NCBI GenBank assembly: GCA_902624075.1
Contig: CACNWC010000008.1
Coordinates: 1 to 49,870 of the forward strand
Source of the DNA: an uncultured Pelagibacteraceae bacterium
GTDB taxonomy: Bacteria; Pseudomonadota; Alphaproteobacteria; Pelagibacterales; Pelagibacteraceae
Reading direction: 5' to 3'
DNA length: 49,870 nt
In this document: positions 44,818 through 49,870 of the stretch, piece by piece
Layout of the letters: each line of letters begins with the position of its first letter
How positions within the stretch are numbered: the first letter of the stretch is position 1
Notes under the pieces: model-generated
What the model was told of the DNA's origin: nothing
What the model saw: the letters and a program-made list of their open reading frames with translations, nothing else
Databases searched by the model: none
Made by a program: the position numbers and the translations under genes

Positions 44818-46212
44818 TTAAAGATTTTTTGTAATGTCTTCTGTCATTTTTTTTGCGTCTGCGAATAACATCAATGTATTTTCTTTATAAAAAAGATCAT
44901 TATCTATGCCTGCATAGCCGGGCGACAGACTTCTTTTTACAAATAAAACAGATTTACATTTTTCTACGTCTAATACAGGCATACCATAAATTGGGCTTTG
45001 TGGATCCGTTTTTGCAACAGGGTTGGTAACATCATTTGCTCCAATTACAAATGCAACATCTGCGTTAGCAAAATCATTATTAATTTCCTCTAATTCAAAA
45101 ACTTCATCGTAAGGAACGTTAGCTTCAGCTAATAAAACATTCATATGACCCGGCATTCTTCCAGCTACTGGATGTATTGCATAAGAAACTTTAATATCAT
45201 TTTTTTTTAAAGTATCGACCATTTCTCTTAAAGCATGTTGCGCCTGGGCAACTGCCATTCCATATCCTGGAACAATTATTACCGAAGAAGCATTTTTCAT
45301 TAAAAAAGCTGCATCATCTGCGTTCCCACTTTTAACTGGTTTCTGCTCTTTTGTTTTATTTAAGGTATCTTGTTCTGTGGCACCAAATCCCCCAAGAATT
45401 ACATTAAAGAAAGATCTATTCATACCTTTACACATTATGTATGATAAGATTGCTCCTGAAGATCCAACTAGTGCTCCTGTAATTATTAAAGCCGAATTTT
45501 CAAGTGTAAAACCAATTCCTGCTGCCGCCCATCCAGAATATGAGTTTAACATTGAGATCACCACTGGCATATCCGCTCCTCCAATTGGAATAATAATTAA
45601 AAAACCAACTAAAAAAGAAATACCAATTAAAATCCAAAATAAATTTGAATTTTGAGTAGAGCACAAGAAATAAGTTAAAGTTATGATTGATATAAAAATT
45701 AAAGCATTTAAAAAATGTTGACCTTTAAAAGTTATAGGTGCACCTGACATAATTCCTTGAAGTTTCAAAAAAGCAATAACTGATCCTGAAAATGTTATTG
45801 CACCAACTGCAGCACCAATTGACATTTCAATCAGACTAGCAAGTTTAATATTTCCAGGCTCGCCTAAATTAAATGCACCAGGATTTATGAAAGCTGAGAT
45901 GGCTACAAATACTGCTGCTAATCCAACTAAACTGTGAAACCCCGCAACTAATTCAGGCATAGCGGTCATGGGTATTCTATAAGCAATAAAAGCACCTATA
46001 GAACCTCCAGCTGCTAAAAAAATTAGTACATATATAAATCCTGTAGAAAAATTTCCAACAGAAAGAAATGTTACTCCTACAGCAATTACCATTCCAATTA
46101 TTCCAAAAATGTTTCCTTGTCTAGACGTCTCTGGAGAGGACAAACCTCTTAATGCTAAAATAAATAAAACTCCTGAAACTAAATAGAAAGAAGCTGACAA
46201 GTTTGCCGACAT
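44818..46212 (-). CDS. pntB: NAD(P) transhydrogenase subunit beta
   Basis: PntB is the membrane and NADP(H)-binding chain of the proton-pumping transhydrogenase. The 464-residue protein has about eight to nine N-terminal membrane segments (from LVSGVLFILALRGL to LIITGALVGSSGAIL), with the AFHSLVGLAA region written here as VAGFHSLVGLAAVFV. The NADP domain follows, with IIVPGYGMAVAQAQHALREM, HPVAGRMPGHMNVLLAEANV, VIGANDVTNPVA, PIYGMPVLDVEK and KRSLSPGYAGIDN. The gap to pntAB is 2 nt. Confidence 0.96.
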   Translation of the reverse strand: MSANLSASFYLVSGVLFILALRGLSSPETSRQGNIFGIIGMVIAVGVTFLSVGNFSTGFIYVLIFLAAGGSIGAFIAYRIPMTAMPELVAGFHSLVGLAAVFVAISAFINPGAFNLGEPGNIKLASLIEMSIGAAVGAITFSGSVIAFLKLQGIMSGAPITFKGQHFLNALIFISIITLTYFLCSTQNSNLFWILIGISFLVGFLIIIPIGGADMPVVISMLNSYSGWAAAGIGFTLENSALIITGALVGSSGAILSYIMCKGMNRSFFNVILGGFGATEQDTLNKTKEQKPVKSGNADDAAFLMKNASSVIIVPGYGMAVAQAQHALREMVDTLKKNDIKVSYAIHPVAGRMPGHMNVLLAEANVPYDEVFELEEINNDFANADVAFVIGANDVTNPVAKTDPQSPIYGMPVLDVEKCKSVLFVKRSLSPGYAGIDNDLFYKENTLMLFADAKKMTEDITKNL

Positions 46213-46214
46213 AT

Positions 46215-46526
46215 CTACTTATCCTTCCTCTTTTTTTTTTTGTACATTGCTAACATTCTTTGAGTGACCAAAAAGCCACCAAAAATATTTATTGCTGCAA
46301 GTAAAATTGCAAAATATCCATATAAGCTCGAAGAATTAAAAATATCTGTATCGTTGTTTGCTAAAGCAGCAATAATTGCACCAACGATAATAACAGATGA
46401 TATAGCATTGGTTACAGACATTAAAGGTGTATGTAAAGATGGAGTTACACTCCAAACTACATAATAACCAACAAAGATTGACAATATAAAAATACTCAAT
46501 CTAAATATAAAAGGATCTATTTCCAT
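46215..46526 (-). CDS. pntAB: NAD(P) transhydrogenase subunit alpha part 2
   Basis: This 103-residue membrane part of the split alpha chain has three hydrophobic segments: FRLSIFILSIFVGYYVVWSV, then TPSLHTPLMSVTNAISSVII and the following VGAIIAA, and FAILLAAINIFGGFLVTQRM. The LHTPLMSVTNAIS motif is characteristic. The three-gene split (pntAA, pntAB, pntB) is the usual alphaproteobacterial arrangement. Gaps are 3 nt before it and 2 nt after it. Confidence 0.95.
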   Translation of the reverse strand: MEIDPFIFRLSIFILSIFVGYYVVWSVTPSLHTPLMSVTNAISSVIIVGAIIAALANNDTDIFNSSSLYGYFAILLAAINIFGGFLVTQRMLAMYKKKKRKDK

Positions 46527-46529
46527 AAT

Positions 46530-47618
46530 TTATTTAATTAGCGTTTTTTCAATTATTTCATCTTCTAAATTGATATTAATTTTTTTATTTTCTTTATCAT
46601 ATAAATTTGAAACAAAATTAAACATATTTTTAGCATATAAATTTGATGCTGATATTGGTAATTTATTTAAAATATTGCTTTCACCTAATATTTTAACACC
46701 ATTTTTTTCAATTATTTTATCAACTTCTGTGTAAGCTGTATTACCTCCCTGTACTGCTGCAAGATCGTATATAACTGATCCACTTTGCATATTATCAATC
46801 ATATTGGACTTTAGAATAATTGGGGCTTTTTTTCCAGGTATAAGCGCAGTGCAAATAACAATATCAATTTTTTTTAAAGTCTCACTCAGCAATTCTTCCT
46901 GTTTTTTTTTAAAATCATCAGATGTTTCTTTTGCATACCCACCTTTTGTTTCTAGATTTTCAGATCCTTCTACCATTAAAAATTTTCCTCCTAAACTTTC
47001 AACTTGTTCTTTTGATGCCATTCTAACATCAGTAGCATAAACAATAGCTCCAGTTCTTTTTGCAGTTGCAATTGCCTGAAGTCCTGCAACGCCTGCACCA
47101 ATTACTAAAACTTTTGCCGCTGGTACAGTTCCAGCTGCTGTCATCATCATTGGGATTGCTTTCTCAAAATTAGCAAATGAATCTATTACGGCTTTATAGC
47201 CAGCTAGATTGGCTTGTGAAGATAAAATGTCCATAGATTGTGCTCTTGTTATTCTTGGTAACAATTCTAGTGAAAAATTATTGATATTTTTTTTTACTAA
47301 ATTATCTAATACTTCCTTGTTTAAGTAAGGGTTTAAAACTCCAACAATTGATTGATTTTCTTTTAGATTTAACAATTTTTCATTTGAGGGTAAGTCAAGT
47401 TGTGCAAAAATATCAGCTTTATCAAAAAGATCTTTGTCATCTTTAACTAAATCAACTCCAACGTCTTTGTATTCCTTGTCATTGAATCCTAAGTGATTTC
47501 CATATTGTTCTGGTAGAGATACATTAATGCCTAATAAAATATATTTTTTTGCTATTTCTGGAGTAATTGCAACTCTTTTCTCTTTATCTTTATTCTCTAA
47601 AAGTGAAACAATTCTCAT
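46530..47618 (-). CDS. pntAA: NAD(P) transhydrogenase subunit alpha part 1
   Basis: PntAA is the soluble NAD(H)-binding domain of transhydrogenase. The 362-residue protein resembles alanine dehydrogenase: KEKRVAITPEIAKKY, a block with RITRAQSMDILSSQANLAGY, the nucleotide site KVLVIGAGVAGLQAIATAKR, AIVYATDVR, FLMVEGSENLETKGGYA and VIYDLAAVQGGN. With pntAB and pntB it makes NADPH from NADH at the cost of proton-motive force. A small oxidase-subunit gene lies 7 nt upstream. Confidence 0.96.
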   Translation of the reverse strand: MRIVSLLENKDKEKRVAITPEIAKKYILLGINVSLPEQYGNHLGFNDKEYKDVGVDLVKDDKDLFDKADIFAQLDLPSNEKLLNLKENQSIVGVLNPYLNKEVLDNLVKKNINNFSLELLPRITRAQSMDILSSQANLAGYKAVIDSFANFEKAIPMMMTAAGTVPAAKVLVIGAGVAGLQAIATAKRTGAIVYATDVRMASKEQVESLGGKFLMVEGSENLETKGGYAKETSDDFKKKQEELLSETLKKIDIVICTALIPGKKAPIILKSNMIDNMQSGSVIYDLAAVQGGNTAYTEVDKIIEKNGVKILGESNILNKLPISASNLYAKNMFNFVSNLYDKENKKININLEDEIIEKTLIK

Positions 47619-47625
47619 AAATTAT

Positions 47626-47736
47626 TTATAATAAAAAAATAGCCATTAGAACTAAGATTAAAACGACTGCTATAGATCCCCATGTCACAAATTTTGTAAA
47701 ATTATTCCAGGTTTTTTTATGGTTTTCATGATCCAT
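47626..47736 (-). CDS. Small aa3-type cytochrome c oxidase subunit IV-like protein
   Basis: A 36-residue protein, begun by ATG at 47736. The N-terminus is MDHENHKKTWNNFTKFVTWG and a single membrane helix follows, SIAVVLILVLMAIFLL. The pattern of a short His/Lys-rich head, T-(W/F)-x-x-F and one helix fits the bacterial aa3 oxidase subunit IV family. In many alphaproteobacteria that gene lies directly upstream of pntA, which is exactly its place here (7 nt gap). It is 5 nt after rpmJ. Confidence 0.72.
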   Translation of the reverse strand: MDHENHKKTWNNFTKFVTWGSIAVVLILVLMAIFLL

Positions 47737-47741
47737 AAAAA

Positions 47742-47867
47742 CTACTTCTGTCTTGCTTTAAATTTTGGATTAGTTTTATTAATTATATAAACTCTTCCTC
47801 TACGTCTAACTAATTTAGAGTTTAAATCTCTTTTTTTTATAGATTTCAATGAGCTTTTAATTTTCAT
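47742..47867 (-). CDS. rpmJ: 50S ribosomal protein L36
   Basis: A 41-residue basic protein, start ATG at 47867: [20 protein letters not shown], then [21 protein letters not shown]. This matches L36 of the alphaproteobacterial type, with the conserved (V)[11 protein letters not shown](T)NP(K/R)FKARQ. The zinc-ligand cysteines of other L36 proteins are absent, as is usual in this group. The start codon lies within the end of the epimerase gene (11-bp overlap), so translation may be coupled. Confidence 0.93.
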   Translation of the reverse strand: MKIKSSLKSIKKRDLNSKLVRRRGRVYIINKTNPKFKARQK

Positions 47868-48750
47868 AAATTTTACCTTTAATAAACGAAGAAATATAAT
47901 CTTTCAAATTTATTTTTCCAAATCTACGAAATACCTTATTATTTAGTGATATTTTTGTTAGAGCAGATGCATATCTCTCACCGGGTCTATTTTGTAGGTA
48001 AATTGTTGAGGTATTAAACATTTTTGCAACCTCTAAGATAGAGTGAGACTTCTTATGAGATATCGAGTAATGCGCACACTTATCTTTGATCCATGCTTCA
48101 TAACAAACATTAATTGTATCCTCTATATGTGTAAACCTTCTGGATTGATTTCCAGGTTTAACTATAGGCAATGGTTTTTTGTTAATGAAATGCTCCTCAA
48201 ATATACCAATAACTGTTGCCATTGGACCCTTTTTAATTTGACCAGGTCCATAAACATTATAAAAATAAATTACTTCATACTTAAATCTAAACCATTTTTT
48301 TAAATTCTCTAATAACTCCAAATTTTTTGACTTTGTGAATGCATAAGGAGATAAATTTTTATCTCTCCCACTGTTTCCTAAAGTCGCTGATGTTGCTGAA
48401 TAAATAAGTTTAATCCTATTTTCCAAGCAAAATTTAAAAACTGCGTTGGTTCCAATAGAATTTGACTCTAAACATTCATTAAATTTATTAAAACTTTGAT
48501 ATATTCTTGCAAATTCCCCGAAATGGAAAATTGAATGTATTTTTTTTTTATAAATTGATAATCTTTTATTAATCTCAGATGTGTTTGCAGCAATATACTT
48601 GACTCTTCGGTTCTTAACATGATTTTTTTTGTTTCCTGATGAGTAATTATCTAAACTTATAATTCTCTTTTTGGTTTTTTTAATAAGTAATTTAATAAGA
48701 TTAGAACCTACAAATCCAGCTCCACCAGTGACAATAATTAGGTTTTTCAT
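47857..48750 (-). CDS. NAD-dependent sugar epimerase/dehydratase, UDP-glucose 4-epimerase-like
   Basis: An extended short-chain dehydrogenase of 297 residues from ATG 48750. The Rossmann motif is [10 protein letters not shown] (residues 8-17), Asp34 lies at the end of the second strand, and the active site is SATSATLG near 118-125 with Tyr136 and Lys140 (YAFTK). Further motifs are [16 protein letters not shown] and [12 protein letters not shown]. It probably makes an activated sugar for surface polysaccharide. The frame is open to 48864, but that part is 5S rRNA. The start codon is only about 10 nt past the 5S 3' end and no terminator separates them. Confidence 0.9.
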   Translation of the reverse strand: MKNLIIVTGGAGFVGSNLIKLLIKKTKKRIISLDNYSSGNKKNHVKNRRVKYIAANTSEINKRLSIYKKKIHSIFHFGEFARIYQSFNKFNECLESNSIGTNAVFKFCLENRIKLIYSATSATLGNSGRDKNLSPYAFTKSKNLELLENLKKWFRFKYEVIYFYNVYGPGQIKKGPMATVIGIFEEHFINKKPLPIVKPGNQSRRFTHIEDTINVCYEAWIKDKCAHYSISHKKSHSILEVAKMFNTSTIYLQNRPGERYASALTKISLNNKVFRRFGKINLKDYISSFIKGKIYEN

Positions 48751-48759
48751 TTTAGATTT

Positions 48760-48877
48760 AGCCTGGCAATGTCCTACTCTTCCGTATCTTAAGATAAAGT
48801 ACCATCGGCGCAGAAAGGCTTGACTTCCGAGTTCGGAATGGGATCGGGTATGACCCTTTCGCAATAATCACCAGGCA
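48760..48877 (-). rRNA. rrf: 5S ribosomal RNA, solitary
   Basis: Read on the minus strand, the sequence begins TGCCTGGTGATTATTGCG and ends with CATTGCCAGGC, so helix I (GCCTGG/CCAGGC) closes it. It contains the conserved CCCGATCCCATTCCGAACTC, AGTCAAGCC, GCGCCGATGGTA and GGAAGAGTAGGAC segments. The length is about 117 nt. No 23S or 16S sequence lies upstream; instead a glycosyltransferase gene runs in the other direction. Confidence 0.96.
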
Positions 48878-48882
48878 GAGGA

Positions 48883-48910
48883 TTTATAGTTTGTTTAAAA
48901 AAAAACGCAA
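48883..48910 (-). promoter_or_regulatory. Candidate dedicated promoter for 5S rRNA
   Basis: On the minus strand, TATAAA (48888-48883) is a near-consensus -10 box placed so that transcription would begin at about 48876, the mature 5S 5' end. A poor -35 (TTGCGT, 48910-48905) is 16 bp upstream behind a T-run. A second possible promoter lies farther up (TTGTTA and TATCAA, 17 bp apart). Confidence 0.4.
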
Positions 48911-49011
48911 TTAATTATTTTGATAAAAAGCCTTAATAAGTGTAACAAATTTATAACATATTTATATATAGAGATTGATAATTAAAATTATTTAATTTTA
49001 AATAATACAAA

Positions 49012-49870
49012 ATGGATGATATTAAAACCGCATTTGTAACTTTCTTCCCCATACAGCCTAATAACATGGGTTCATCCACAGTTATTAATAGTAGATTTAT
49101 CAGCTGGCCTTATAAAAAAAAAATTTTTCAAATATCTCATCTAAAAAAGATAAATAATAAACAAATTAAAACAGTATATATAACTAAAGAGAAACCTATA
49201 AATAAAATAGTCAAACTACCCGAACAGATAATTAAGATAAAAAAATATCTAAATAAAGCTAAAAAAAAGATAATAATAATAGAGGGGGCAAGCTGGATTT
49301 TTTATAGTTTTGTAGTTATATTTTTTTTTAAAATTTTTTTTCCCAAGATAAAGATTATTTATATTTCCCATTCTATAGAGTCCGAAATAAGAAAAAAATA
49401 TTCTAATAAATTTATTTATTTTTTAACAAAAATTTTAGAAAAATTAGTTTTTCAATTATCTGATTTATCAACTTCAGTTTCAAGTAGAGAGAGAAATAAA
49501 ATTAAAGAATTATATAAAGCAAAAACAATTTTTTTACCAAATGGTATTCATTTGAATAAAATTCAAAAACAAAAAAAAATTAAAGCAAACTTTATAATCT
49601 ATACAGGATCTTATTTATATAAACCTAATAAGGATGCAATTGATTATCTTAATAATTTTATAATGCCAGAATTGAGAAAAAAAATTCCTAATTTAAAATT
49701 ATTTTTAACTGGGGGTGGATTTAACCAAAAATTTCCTTGGGTTATTAATAAAGGTATTGTCTCTAAAAATGAATTATATAATCTTCTCCAATCTTCTAAA
49801 TGTTTATGCGTCCCTTTAAAATTTGGTTCGGGAACTAGAATTAAAATTATTGAAGCACTTTGCTTAGGTG
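49012..49870 (+). CDS. Glycosyltransferase, family 4-like, partial
   Basis: An open frame from ATG 49012 runs off the window; 286 codons are visible. The N-terminal half has KTAFVTFFPIQPNNMGSSTV and IEGASWIFYSFVVIF, with IIYISHSIESEIRKKYS in the middle. The C-terminal half is the GT-B donor domain: FLPNGIHLNKI, FIIYTGSYLYKPNKDAIDYL, LKLFLTGGGF and VPLKFGSGTRIKIIEAL, the last being the conserved nucleotide-sugar region. It is likely to add a sugar to surface polysaccharide. It is divergent from 5S rRNA and probably opens a surface-polysaccharide island. Confidence 0.82.
   Translation, partial: MDDIKTAFVTFFPIQPNNMGSSTVINSRFISWPYKKKIFQISHLKKINNKQIKTVYITKEKPINKIVKLPEQIIKIKKYLNKAKKKIIIIEGASWIFYSFVVIFFFKIFFPKIKIIYISHSIESEIRKKYSNKFIYFLTKILEKLVFQLSDLSTSVSSRERNKIKELYKAKTIFLPNGIHLNKIQKQKKIKANFIIYTGSYLYKPNKDAIDYLNNFIMPELRKKIPNLKLFLTGGGFNQKFPWVINKGIVSKNELYNLLQSSKCLCVPLKFGSGTRIKIIEALCLG

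Noticed and set aside
48751-48864. N-terminal extension of the epimerase to 48864
   Set aside because: It lies in the 5S rRNA gene. The Rossmann fold begins normally with the ATG at 48750.
48878-49011. Riboswitch or small RNA gene upstream of the glycosyltransferase
   Set aside because: The 134-nt gap is almost all A and T with no conserved element; only promoter-like boxes were found.

Overview
The window is a very AT-rich, extremely gene-dense bacterial chromosome segment. Its gene content and order fit a SAR11-type alphaproteobacterium (Candidatus Pelagibacter or a close relative). Supporting signs are a circularly permuted two-piece tmRNA gene, an alphaproteobacterial TrcR (DUF1013) gene, a DUF4164-zapA pair, a tiny aa3 oxidase subunit IV gene next to pntA, PPDK, FAD-dependent ThyX, and one 5S rRNA gene standing alone beside sugar/glycosyltransferase genes. 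The last point matches what I remember of hypervariable region 2 in Ca. P. ubique. The taxonomic call is an inference from gene content; no search was run.

Layout. 1-657 (-): cut-off multi-membrane protein behind thyX (659-1606, -). 1649-~1912 (+): permuted ssrA; 2005-2090 (-): tRNA-Leu. 2150-3979 (+): nadA-nadC. 10394-3990 (-): sohB-glyQ-glyS-ppdK. ispB (+), pdxH (-) and aroC (+) follow as single genes packed end to end. 16285-13268 (-): xseB-ispA-dxs. 16306-18753 (+): Sua5/TsaC-type gene and an ABC-2 exporter; then tRNA-Arg (-) and rluD-rpoH (+). 36488-20763 (-): one long same-strand run, DUF4164-zapA-fthC-ymdB-yebC-ruvC-like-tolQRAB-pal-cpoB-tilS-ftsH-folP-glmM-thiD-purA. 36544-44786 (+): tkt-gap-pgk-fba-thiE-efp-suhB-rpmE-trcR-rpsU-tRNA-fMet. 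48877-44818 (-): 5S rRNA, a sugar epimerase, rpmJ, a small oxidase subunit, pntAA-pntAB-pntB. 49012-end (+): cut-off glycosyltransferase.

The genes are mainly housekeeping. They cover central carbon metabolism (PPDK, transketolase, GAPDH, PGK, class I aldolase), isoprenoids (dxs, ispA, ispB), cofactors (NAD, folate, thiamine, pyridoxal phosphate), envelope integrity (Tol-Pal, GlmM, CpoB), proteostasis (FtsH, RpoH, tmRNA), translation, and NADPH supply (Pnt). The two window edges carry surface-polysaccharide type genes, which are typically the variable part of SAR11 genomes.

I see no mobile element, CRISPR array, phage cluster or obvious new multi-gene system. The most interesting points are small: rpsU seems to start at ATT behind a perfect Shine-Dalgarno and is joined to trcR by an overlapping short ORF; a solitary 5S rRNA gene heads an epimerase-rpmJ-oxidase-pnt run; a phage-type RuvC-like nuclease sits where ruvCAB normally lies; GAPDH has NADP-type cofactor residues; two convergent gene pairs share a single TTAA for both stop codons; and a divergent promoter pair has abutting -35 boxes.
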